From Conchocele bisecta (taxonomy: Eukaryota; Mollusca; Bivalvia; Lucinida; Thyasiridae), in NCBI GenBank assembly GCA_029237695.1, contig CM055265.1, positions 115,418,067-115,482,066 on the forward strand: a stretch of DNA of 64,000 nt, given 5' to 3'. The translations under genes and the position numbers were made by a program. The notes beneath the pieces were generated by a model. It ran no database searches and was not told the DNA's origin. It saw only the letters and a program-made list of their open reading frames with translations. This document shows positions 1 through 11,700 of this stretch, in pieces. Position 1 is the stretch's first letter, and each line of letters begins with the position of its first letter.

Positions 1-206
1 CCTTGATTTACATCACTGAGCACATAAAGCATTACATCTACATCTTCAGGAAAAGCATTTCTGGACTTTGTGAAAAAATATTATTGCACTAAATATGTTT
101 GTAGCATCATGAGAAAATGAACAATATTGTCAATGTATGGAAGCACGTGATCAAAACATGCTACACTGTGTAGCAATTTCAAAATATTTGCAGATGTCTG
201 TCATCT

Positions 207-498
207 ACGGAGCCCCGGAGGGGACATGGATTTTTTTTTTTTTTATTAATTCGTTCCCACGAAATAACAATTTGCTCCCTCAATTTAACAATTCATTCCC
301 CACCAATTAACAATTCGTTCCCACGATATAACAATTTGTTCCCTCAATTTAACAATTCGTTCCCATAATATTACAATTTGTTCCTTCAAATTAACATTCA
401 TTCCCACGAAATGACAAAACAAATTGTTAAATTGAGGGAAGAAATTGTTATTTCGTGGGAATGAATTAATAAAAAAAAGTACTCCGGAGCTCTGTAGT
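207..498. repeat. R7 element: 21-bp minisatellite inside inverted ends
   Basis: Units around GTTCCCACGAAATAACAATTC alternate with variants, then invert. Ends read CTACGGAGCCCCGGAGGGG and its complement, with T-run/A-run next to them. First of four R7 copies. Confidence 0.75.
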
Positions 499-691
499 CA
501 TCATTACCGGGTAAATCAATTTATTATATACCTACCCATGAAATACAATGTAAATAAAAGTCATATTTTCTCATTGATGAAATAAACAACTTCCGGTGAA
601 AATACGACTACTTCCGCTATCTATATTCATAATGCGCATCTGCAGTGCAGGACTACTAATAGGCTGCAAATACACATTCATTACCGTATAA

Positions 692-833
692 AATGGCTGT
701 GATAACGTAATAAATTCAGTATAATAAAAATTAATAAATTTATCCTTATATTGCAAATTTCTCCCTCAAAGTGTACTTAGCAAGATAAGAATACTTTGCA
801 ATTCAGGTGAAATAGGCTACAGAACAAAAAATC
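692..833 (+). mobile_element. R1 hairpin MITE, half copy
   Basis: Right half only, ending GTGAAATAGGCTAC. See the copy at 5000 for the family. Confidence 0.65.
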
Positions 834-1025
834 AGTAACATTGATGGAAGAGGTACATCTCACAAACTGTAACACAAATTACTGAGTCATTTTACCTTGA
901 GCACAGAACAGCATGGGTGGACTATTCACATTCTAAGCTCCTCAAACACGATAATTAATTTAATTTATCATGTCTCACTGTACTACATTTTCTTATGGTA
1001 AAAACATGTAATATATGCTATATAC

Positions 1026-1138
1026 CAGGGCCCGGTTGCTCAAAGCTTCAGTTAGCTTAACAGCCTGTTAAATCCTTAGCAGTGCTAAGGATTTAACAGG
1101 CTGTTAAGCTAACTGAAGCTTTGAGCAACCGGGCCCTG
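1026..1138. repeat. 113-bp perfect palindrome
   Basis: Two 56-base arms around a single central G at 1082, with no mismatch by eye; arms start CAGGGCCCGGTTGCTCAAAG. It is likely a hairpin-type transposon remnant. Confidence 0.9.
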
Positions 1139-1277
1139 AATAAAATATATTGTATTGTATTGTATATAATGAAAATATAGATGATGTACAGTGCAACCTC
1201 TCTACAATATACAGTGCAACCTCTCCACAACAGCCACCCATAGGAGGTAAAACACAAACCTGGCTGTTGTAGGGAGG

Positions 1278-1760
1278 TTAAAGGTACATGCCCACTCAGT
1301 AGGCACAAACTGTTCTTTATAGGAATTAAATAAGTGCATAATTGTGCCACTAACCCACCAGTTCAAAAAATTATGAGTGCCCGCTATACAGATATAATCA
1401 TTTAGTAATACATGTATTTATTTTACTGATAGTGACTCGCGGTGGTATCAAGCTATTTTAATATGCAAACGAGGCACGGTATTTTTTAATTATTTATACT
1501 AATTAAATATGTTGCCTGAAAAAATAATATTTTTCGACAGATTATAAAGTATGATCATTGCACATCACAAAATAAATATGGATAATAAATAGTAATGTCC
1601 ATTAACATTTTAAGGAAACACCATTATTGTCCCTGTTATAAGTGTGGAAATGTACATCTGATATAAAATGTATAATAATGCCAATCAATATGTGGGGTAA
1701 TGGTGAATGAATGTTTATTTTGCCAGAAAATGTCCCAGATGATGTCTGTGATATAAAGGG
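1278..1760 (+). mobile_element. R2 TTAA MITE, right end lost
   Basis: Starts TTAAAGGTACATGCCCACTC. The R2 family is about 500 bp, with inverted ends of about 40 bp and TTAA duplications, as for piggyBac-type elements. It has no coding capacity. Confidence 0.75.
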
Positions 1761-2157
1761 GAGGTTCGACAGTTCCTGAAAGTACAATTCAATTCAACTT
1801 AAGGTAACAGAGATAGTAGATAGCAGAAACCTTTAATGTAAATCTCGAAAACTTTAAAGTAAATCTCGGACAGGCGAATAGACCGACCAAGAAATAGATG
1901 GACAGGGTGGCGAAAACATGTAGACTGTTGCACATCAGAAAACATTATTGCAGTTACATTAAATTTGTATTTACTTATATAGCATCATGTAAAATTGTCT
2001 GAATTACATGTACATATTGTATGAAAATATAGGTAACAAAGTATGTAAAATACTTAGTATTCTACAGTGATATCTGGTTACACACTACTGAATACATTTT
2101 GTTACATGTAACCCACATGTTGTCTTATTTGTTTTGTCTGCTTTTACCAGCTCCCAT

Positions 2158-2620
2158 TTGTGTTTGTTTGTTTGTTTGTTTGTTTGTTGGGGTTTAACGG
2201 CCTATCAACAGCTAAGGTGATTTAAGGCCGGGTCAATGGGTTTAGTACTGAATCCCATATATTACCTGCACAAGTACATGTTCAAGTACATGTACAAATG
2301 AGGGGAAAATCCCAAAATCAGAACTGAATATTCACAAGAAAAAAAAAATATATTCAGCCCTGAAATCAGAATAATCCTGATCAGGTCCTCGCCACACCAG
2401 AAACACTTGGCCTCCTCCCAAATGTAGTAGGATCAGTAATAATCTTACTACTTTCACAATGGGCAATGACCCAATTCAACTCTCTGGTAACAAAAGAGCC
2501 AAAGATAAAAACATACCCGAGGGCCAAACCAGGCAAATCGTGATTCCTATAAGGAGAATCCCTACAGTTAATTTACGCTGTCACATTCGCCCAACCAACC
2601 ACCCATCGCTCCCATTTGTG
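2158..2620. repeat. (TTTG)n plus dispersed repeat with GTTTAACGGCCTATCAACAG
   Basis: A short TTTG microsatellite leads into a sequence of repeat character; no ORF. The same GATAGGCCG-type phrase recurs near 31241 (inverse orientation). Confidence 0.4.
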
Positions 2621-2681
2621 GGTGTGAATAGATGAATTTGGCTTTAATATGGCATGTGTGGTTAATATAGCTCCTGATCTG

Positions 2682-2943
2682 TCGCCCATTTCACCAACAT
2701 TGCAAAGTATACTTATCTAGTCATCATTTATTTTTCCTGAAATGCATTATTTCATATAGAACTAACGACTGCATATATTTGATGATTAAAAGTATGCAGA
2801 ATTATTATACTGAATTTATTACATTATCACAGCCATTTTGTACAATAAAAATTAATAAATTTATCTTTAAATTGAAAATTTCTCCCTCAAAGTATACTTT
2901 GCTAGATAAGTTTACTTTGCAATGTTGGTGAAATATGCTACAG
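2682..2943. mobile_element. R1 hairpin MITE
   Basis: Both arms present; the central palindrome is partly deleted (around GCCATTTTGTAC). Confidence 0.75.
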
Positions 2944-3235
2944 ATAGCACAGTAGTCTACTGTAGCCTGATATGGTGCTATATTGTCTGCTGGAAGCGCG
3001 ATTTTCGCATTTAGTGTAGTTTCTGATCAGCCTGAGCGAATACGCTAGTCACAAATGCCATAAGCCCATTTCGCCAATGACAGACACATTTTTATCCTAG
3101 TGCGTGTACACATGTTTCAGTCATGAATTTGTTTGAATTTATGAAATAATGTGCCACGCAGCATGAATACATTTTCATACAACCATTTTCCAACATCAGA
3201 AAATGTCCAATTGATGGAAAAAAGTGTAATGTCCC

Positions 3236-3618
3236 AGAGCTCCAGATAAGCTGCGTATTTGCATAAATACCCAATTAAAATTGCCAAAAACCCAATTGAA
3301 ATCAGAAGTAGTGAGTATCAAAAAACAATAACAAATTTGTGGTACCTTTATCATGCTACAGAAAACAATAACCAAACCACAAATATAGCATATTTTTCTT
3401 ATTTTCCATGAGAACACATCTTGGTATTTCATTAGAATTGTCTATGAAATGCCAAGACATGTTTACATTTCGAAGCAAACTATTCAATAATTGCTGTCAG
3501 TTGATGTGTAAACAGTAGTGTGATTTGATTTTACCCAATTAAAATATTGAAATACCCAATTGCTTCAGATGTAATGGAGTGAAAATACTCAATTACTAAT
3601 TCCTTATCTGGAGCCCTG
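3236..3618. mobile_element. R5 hairpin element
   Basis: Ends with GAGCTCCAGATAAG and its inverse; the body carries repeated CCCAATTGAAATCAGAAGTAG-like halves. R5 is about 370 bp with a central palindrome around GAATTGTCTCC/GGAGACAATTC. Here one central arm is short. Confidence 0.7.
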
Positions 3619-3899
3619 ATGTCCCAACAACAGTTGAGACCATCTAGAGGCGGGGGCATTTGGTTTAAACATACATACTCACTCAGTAGGCACAAAATGT
3701 TCTTTATAGGAATTAAATTAAACCTATTCCCCTGATGGAACAAAAACTCAATCATCGCTGTAGCATATTGTATGAACTACTGATCTACTATTTAACATTT
3801 TAATAATGTGCCCAATGAACAAGCTGTGTGTTTGATTATCATCTAAATTAAAGTTCTCTGCAATATTATTCGTTGCTGTGACTGGAGATGTGGGGCTTT

Positions 3900-4110
3900 T
3901 GGGTTTTTGCGACCAGTGTAGATCCAGATCAGCCTGTGTATCCGCAGTCTATCAGGATCTGCACTGTTCACCATCCCATCAATGAAACACCTGCCATGCT
4001 TCTGACCTGCAATATGATCGTTACGAGGCTACATGAATGTGCTATTTGATTAGAAGCTACACTGGTCACTAATGTCATAGGAAATTCTCCAGTCACAGCC
4101 ACATATAACG
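3900..4110. repeat. dispersed repeat with GTAGATCCAGATCAGCCTG
   Basis: This phrase and its companion CAGGATCTGCACTGTTC recur near 4310, 17000, 24290, 29340, 49110, 53725 and 61000. Non-coding. Confidence 0.5.
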
Positions 4111-4999
4111 AGTTGGCCACAGCGAGCTCACTGAGGCATAGTCTGTGACAAAAACATTTTTACCTGTAAACTTCGGTTATGGTATGTACCAAGAGGTCAT
4201 TTTGATCACCATGTCCACATCTTAGGAAGCCAGACCCGTACGAAGAGGGGGTGCGACCCCCTTAACCCGTTCAACACCACAGTCCAGTATAGTGGTATTG
4301 GCAAAAAGTGTAGATCCAGATGAGCCGGCTCGTTACGAGCCGTCTCATCTGGATCTGCACTTTTTGCAAGTAATTTTCATAATTTTGAGAACAAAAACAC
4401 CTCATGTTCATAAATGGACTGGTCTGAAAATAATTTTGTGATGAATGTAATGGGTTGCAAAATTAACATATCAAAATCCATTCCAGTTACTTAGGGGTGA
4501 AATGGTTAATCTGCCGAGGTTTGTCCGTGAATGTGCATAAAAAAAATGTTTAGCCCTTTCGCGCCGTAGATAACGCACCCCCCTAAATTAATTCCTGTGT
4601 ACGGGCCTGGAAGCATCCATGACGCAAATTATCTTACTGAATATACACGTCTGATATGGTGATATGGGTCTTTTCACTTTGTTAGAAGAAGGACAGCTGT
4701 GTCAAACATATATTATACTAGAGAAAGTGAGTATGTACGTGTGAAATATGAAGCAGTTACGTGAAAATAAACAAAAATTATAAAAAGTTACCTGAACATA
4801 AAGGTTTTGAACATACATGTACTAAGCATGTGAACGTAACCTTGGGTTTAGTGGTGACCCGAGGATTGTGGATTTGTCTTAGCACCATAGCACACCATCA
4901 GAGGAATGCATGTGTGAAATATGTCACAGTTACGTATGTAAGGAAGCCGGTAACACGACATGCCCCCCTCACCAGGTACAGGATAGTAATATGGATCTA
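4111..4999. other. intergenic, no gene seen
   Basis: Contains a further GATCCAGATGAGCC repeat inverted at 4312-4368 and GTGACC...GGATTTGT repeat fragments shared with 7530 and 12700. The 105-codon open stretch at 4761 runs into R1 and looks like chance. Confidence 0.5.
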
Positions 5000-5304
5000 T
5001 AGCCTATTTCACCAACATTGCAGGGTATACTTATCTAGCAAAGTATACTTTGAAGGAGTAATCATTTATTTTTCCTGAAATGCATTATTTCATATAGAAC
5101 TAACGACTGCATATATTTGATGATTAAAAGTATGCAGAATTATTATACTGACTTTATTACATTATTACAGCCAAAATGGCTGTGATAATGTAATAAATTC
5201 AGTGTAATAAAAATTAATAAATTTCTCCTAAAATTGAAAATTTCTCCCTCAAAGTATACTTTGCTAGAAAAGTATACTTTGCAATGTTGGTGAAATAGGC
5301 TACA
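5000..5304. mobile_element. R1 hairpin MITE, near full length
   Basis: R1 consensus: ends TAGCCTATTTCACCAACATT with their inverse, repeated AAGTATACTTTG near the ends, and a central palindrome on TTACATTATCACAGCC. About 300 bp, no ORF. It lies 395 bp downstream of the HDEL stop and supplies TTTATT (AATAAA on the minus strand), a possible polyadenylation signal. Confidence 0.85.
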
Positions 5305-5398
5305 GATGATCTGGATCTACACTGGTCATCAATGCAAATAGAAATGTGGTCTGTTGATGCACTTAGGGCCCATATAGGTGATTTGAGAAACTACCAAA

Positions 5399-5428
5399 AA
5401 ATACACAGACAGACAGACAGACAGACAG
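5399..5428. repeat. (CAGA)n microsatellite
   Basis: About seven CAGA units in the presumed 3' UTR of the glucosyltransferase gene. Confidence 0.8.
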
Positions 5429-5698
5429 GGCACCGCAGAAGCCGAATCTCGACGGGGCCTAATAAACCATATCGTATTTCTACAGTCACAGCCACATGTG
5501 TATGCCAATAAGTTTGGAATTCTGGATTATTAACACGAATACTGTAAATATAAACGTTCATCAAAATGACAAACTTCTGGCAGAAAAATAAATCTGAGAA
5601 AATAGAAAGATAGCCATACGGACACAAGACATGTTGATATGGACCACAATCTCCGAAAGCGCTTGTTTCTTGTGACCAGCTACAGAGTCCATGGCGAC

Positions 5699-5719
5699 CT
5701 AGAGCTCATCGTGCTTGTC
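5699..5719 (-). CDS. POGLUT2/3-like: glucosyltransferase exon 10: terminal mini-exon DKHDEL-stop
   Basis: After acceptor TTTTACAG, phase 0 reads DKHDEL and TAG at 5701-5699. HDEL is a standard KDEL-receptor ER-retrieval signal and sits where vertebrate proteins end in KDEL. It is separated from exon 9 by 2.7 kb and was found only by joining phases. Confidence 0.88.
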   Translation of the reverse strand, partial: DKHDEL

Positions 5720-8700
5720 CTGTAAAAATACATAATGAAATGTCAGCTTTACAAGGTAAATATTTCAAATGGCACAATGTTGTACATTTTCAATGTCTTT
5801 CAACAGGTGATGTACCATGAGAACTGACGAATGCGCTTATAAAGCTTTCGGAGAATGAAAATCAAACGTTTTACCTTGGAAACAACTGTCAATGGTTATG
5901 ATTGATTGATTGATTTCATAGAAACTCGGCATAACCTCATTTCTTATGAAATAAAATAAACTCATTTAACCCTTAGACCGCTACTCACAACAATTGTTGT
6001 CTGCTGTTGCTTTTATACCTGCCTTATTTCTCAATAAAAACATGGTTTGACAGCACTTCGGAATCATTTCCAATGGAAATGATTCTGAAGTGCTGTCAAA
6101 GCATGTTGTAAATTATTCTAAAGTGCTGTCAAAGCATGTTTTTATGATAAAAATGCAAAATAGAAAATAAACAGCAGACAACAAAAAAAACAAGAAATGC
6201 GTCTGTCGAACGCGGATGCCACCTGCAGCATATTTGAGAAACTGTGACAAATTGGTTAACCAAAAAGTGTGACAGACGGACAGACGGATGGACAGACAGA
6301 CGGACGGTCCAAACACTATATGCCACCCGTTTCTTCGAAACCCGGTGGCATAATAAGATAGCGGTCTAAGGGTTAATAGATATTATATTAACTTAAAACT
6401 TAACACAAGTAGGCGCCTTTATATTATCATGAAAGAATGAAGACGACATGTGGTGCATTGACCACAAACCAAATATGTTTCATCATCAATGGAATATTTA
6501 GTAAATTCAGCAGACAAAAGTCTTTGTGTCTAAAGCGTACTATGTCCCCTGAATTCAAAATCATTACGTATTTTACTTTTACAAATGAATTATTGATTTT
6601 CTTCTTACTAAATAGGGAACAAATGATAAAAATTATAACAAATTTAAACATTCACTTACTTGAGCTGCAAAAAGCAAACACCGTTCCGTTTGCTTTTTTT
6701 GCAGCTCAACTAAGTGAATTTTGACTTTGTGACAGTATTTTCGCTACTCAATTTGAAAATCAAAGCGTATTTTCACATTGCTGTGCGTATTTTCACATTG
6801 CTGTGCATATTTTCACATTGCTGTGCATATTTTGTACTCCCACTCTTGATAATCAATGCATATTCAGCTAAAATAATTGAGTAAAATACGCCTATAAGCA
6901 ACTTATCTGGAGCTCTGAAGTAGGTCACAAGAAGTATTACTAATTTCAGTAGCTGATTTCACCAACATTGCAAAGTATACTTTTCTAGCAAAGTATACTT
7001 TTAGGGAGTAATCATTTATTTTTCCTGAAATGCATTATGTCGTATAGAACTAACAACTGCATATATCTGATGATTAAAAGTATGCAGAATTATTATACTG
7101 AATTTATTACATTATCACAGCCAATGCTGTGATAATGTAATAAATTCAGTATAATAAAATATAATAAATTTATCCTAAAATTGAAAATTTCTCCCTCAAA
7201 GTATACTTTGCTAGATAAGTATACTTTGCAATGTTGGTGAAATAGGCTACTAATCCGTACCATAATGTTATGAAGTTCTGCAAGTATGATGGAGTCGATA
7301 AAGGGGCATAAGTTGATAACTGCAGAAGGATGGAAGGCAGAGCAAGGTTTTTGTGCTACGCACAGCCTGAATTGATAGTAATCATGCATACTGATTACGC
7401 ATGGAAATTAGGCTGATAATTCTGAATTATGTTTTTACAGACAACTAGAAAATGTGTTCATAGAACATGGATGCCCCGACATACTGCTTTGATAGAAAAC
7501 GAGGAGTAATTCTAAGTCCAAAATGGAGTGCGACGAATGTGGATTTGTCACAGGGCGGTAGAGGACCATTAGAGCATTGCGTGTATGAAATATGAAGCAG
7601 ATGTGTGCAAAAAAAAAAAAAAAAAGTTAAACGCATTTGCCTTACAAACAAGGTGAACGTAAGTCCCCAGTGACCTTGACCTTGGGTGTTCGGGTGTGGG
7701 TCGTATGCGAAAGAAAGCACCATCCCTAGATAGACATTCTGGGCAAATATTATTGAAATTGGTGAAGGAGTTAAATAATTATTTAAAACTTAAATGCATT
7801 TTCCTTACGGAAACATGGACTGACACACAGGGGTAAAACATAATGCCCCCTTCACCCCTCCCAATAAATTGGTGGGGCATAATCAAAATAGGACTTTCAC
7901 AGTCTGGCACAAATCATAAATCAAAGGCAGTGAATGTGTATCACAAGCATTTCAGTTCAATTATAACTATCATGTGCAAAATTAGAAATCACTAGCTACT
8001 TTAAGGTTTCCTGTAGCCTATTTCATCAACATTGCAAAGTATATTTTAGTAGCAAAGTATACATGTACTTTGCAGGAGAAATTTTCAATTTTATGATAAA
8101 TTTATTAATTTTTATTACGGTATACTGAATTTATTACATTATCACAGCTAATTTGGCTGTGATAATGTAATAAATTCAGTATAATAATTCTGCATACTTT
8201 TAATCATGAAATATATGCATTTGTTAGTTCTATATGAAATAATGCATTTCAGGAAAAATAAATGATTACTCCCTCAAAGTATACTTTGCTAGTAAAGTAT
8301 ACTTTGCAATGTTGATGAAATAGGCTACTGGCTGGTACGAAACTACAGTTTTGTTACAGTGGAGCCCCGTTGGTAGCAACCTCATCAAGTCCCATGTTTT
8401 CATTGCAGGTACATGTACTGGTAACATATATATATAATTACCCGAGATGCTCCCTTGAGTAACGTGGGACAGTCACACTGGGCATCCCTGCCACTCGGCT
8501 GTTCTAGCTGCTCCCAGTCATCATCCGCGGGCAGGGGAGCTGATTTCATCCGCTTAGAGTATTCCTGTAATACGTGTGCCGTAATCATTACTCAGTGCTC
8601 CAGATAATTTGCTTAAATATTCAATTAAAATTGCCAAAAACCCAATTGAAATCAGAAGTAGCGAGTATCAAAAAGCAATAACAAATTTGTGGTAAACAAA

Positions 8701-11700
8701 CCAGAAATATAGCATATTTTTCTTATTTTCCATGAAAACACGTCTTCGTATTTCATTAGAATTGTCTCCAAGGAGACAATTCTAATGAAATGCCACGACA
8801 TGTTTTCATTTTGAAGCAAACTATTCAATAATTGCTGTCTGTTGATGTGTAAACAGTAGTGTGATTTTATTTTATCCAATTAAAATTTTGAAATACCCAA
8901 TTGCTTCTAACAGAAATAATGGAGTGACAATACTCAATTACTAATTCCTTATCTGGTGCTTGATTACTGTAGGAACAACTACATTATTGGCAAATGTACA
9001 GGGGTATAGCCCTATAATTCCAGCACAAAAATATGTACACAATTCCCTAACATTTGATTGGCCCATAGCAAGTCTCTGTCCAAAATTTATATCCCAGTAA
9101 ACTCTCCCGTCGAAAACTTTCCGTAACCGTGAGGCGCAGTTAAAATAATTCTTAATAAAACGGAAAATAAACACATTTTCTTGATGAATTTATTTTAAAT
9201 GCTGGAATTATAAGGAATTAATGGCCTTTTTGTTGAATTTATCGGGGATATAAACTTGGAAAAGTCGCGGGAATACTGGACGAGGCCTTCCGGCCTTCGT
9301 CCAGTATTCCCGCGACTTTTCCAAGTTTATACCCCGAAAAATTCCACAAAAAGGCCATTCACTCCAATATTTAAAGTCCAACTATACTGGCTGCAGGCCA
9401 GAACGTTCCTATCCTCATTAAAGCTCAACTGTTCTTGTATGAGCTCTTTAAATACCATATGCCCAGTAGCATATTTCACAAAAAATTGTTAAGAATACTT
9501 ATCTAGCTATAAAGTATACTTTGAGGGAGTATTCATTTATTTTTCCAGAAATTCATTATTTCATATAGAACTAACTACTGCATATAAATGATGATTAGAA
9601 GTATGCAGAATTATTATACTAAATTTATTACATTATCACAGCCAAAATGGCTGTGATAATGTAATAAATTAAGTACATTTGTATAATGAAAATTAATAAA
9701 TTTACCCTTAATTGAAAATTTCTCCCTCAAAGTGTACTTAGCAAGATAAGTATACTTTGAAATGTTGGTGAAATCGGCTACAGATGAGGCTGGCTACTCA
9801 TGAAACTGCTCAAAACGGTGTACATAATTTCTAGTTTAAAATATTTGTGTGTGAACCAGTTTGAATAACAAGAGCTCAGAGGAGCAAGATGTCCCGCCTG
9901 GCACAGTTTGATAGTACATGAGGAGCTTTTAATAACCTTGGGGTTAGTGAGCACCATGGGCTTTCTGTAGAATGATGTGAGATGTTGTTAAAAAATACAC
10001 CTATGAAATTTTTTCTATAGCATTCCATTGAGGGAAAGAGAAGTATAATGAAGTGTAAAGTTTTGGAAACTGTAGAATGATGCAGGATGATGTTACAAAT
10101 TCACCTATGAAATATTAAAGCATTCCATCAATGGAAACAGAAGCTATTGCAGATTAACCCCAATGTTAAATTTTGTGATTGACAGACGGACAGACGGACG
10201 GATGAACAGACAACTTTTGCATCCCTACGTGAGGGGATAATAAACTGAAAACAAACACTTATTTTCCAACAAACAAAGCTAAGCACAAACAAGAATGCTG
10301 CCAACGACATGTATCTCCTGGCACCGATGCTAAATTTCTATACGAGACATTTTTGAAGTCCGTGACCTTGACTTTGGGGTTACCGGACACCATGAACTTT
10401 CTGCAGATGATGCGGAATGTTCTTATAAAAGCATGTATCAAATATTAAAATTCCATCAAGGGAAACAGAAGTTACAACTAGATGGCCGCGGCCTGCATGT
10501 CGCGCCTTGTGGCGAGGCATAGACACTAAAAAAAGAGATATAGTATAACGAAAAACTTTAACCAAAAAACTTAACCAAAAAACTTAACCAAAAAACTTAA
10601 CCAAAAACTTTAACCGGACACACGTACGTACGTATGTACGCCAAAGTGTCGACTATATCGCGCTTACCGCAAGCGGGCGCGACAAAAACTTTAACCAAAA
10701 ACTTTAACCAAAAACTTCAAAGTAATTTGACCTTGACATTGGGCACAAGGGCCGCACGGGAGGGGGGTTGAATGACAATATAGATGATGATAAACACCCA
10801 TGTGAAGTTTCAAGGTAATGGGCAAAGCAGTTGCATGCAGAGATATAGTATAACGAAAAACTTTAACCAAAAAACTTAACCAAAAACTTTAACCAAAGAA
10901 CTTAACCAAAAACTTTAACCAAAAAACTTAACCCAACTTAACTTAACAAAAACTTTAACCAAAAACACCGGACACGTACGTACGTACGTACGTACGTACG
11001 TACGTACGTACGCCAAAGTGCCGACTATATCGCGCTTTCCGCAAGCGGGCGCGACAAAAACTAGGTCAAGGTCACATGGGCTCCCTCTGTGTGAGATGGT
11101 TACACCACAGTTTTAATGTATACCGAAGCATTCCATCAAGGGAAACAGAAGTTGTAATGAATTAAACCGAGCGTTAACTTTTCAAAACACGGAAATTTCT
11201 AAGTCAGTGACCTTGACCTTTGGGGTTAGCGGGCACCATGGGCTTTCTGTAGAATGATGTGGGATGTTGTTACAAATGCATGTATGGAATATTAAAGCAT
11301 TCCATTGAGGAAAACAGAAGTTACAATGAATTAACCTGAGCATTACGTTTTAGAAACATAGCTAAATGCAAAAACTTAACGTTGAATGCATGTGAAAAGT
11401 AGGTCAATGAACCATGAAAACTAGATCAAGGTCGCATGGGCTCCCACTGTGTGAGATGGCTACACCACAGTGTTGATGTATACCAAGTATGGAGGTCGTA
11501 GGACTTTTCTGGAAACTGAGATAAATGCAAAAACTTAACGTGAAATGTTGACACCGCCTACGCTGACGCATACACCAATGGAAAAGCTATGCCTATGTAC
11601 CGCTTCTACTAAAGCAGGCGGGACAAAAAACAGTTTCCATGATCAAATATTATACAAATAATGGACCTGGTAGCACCATCCTTTTTAACATCTATTTTAT

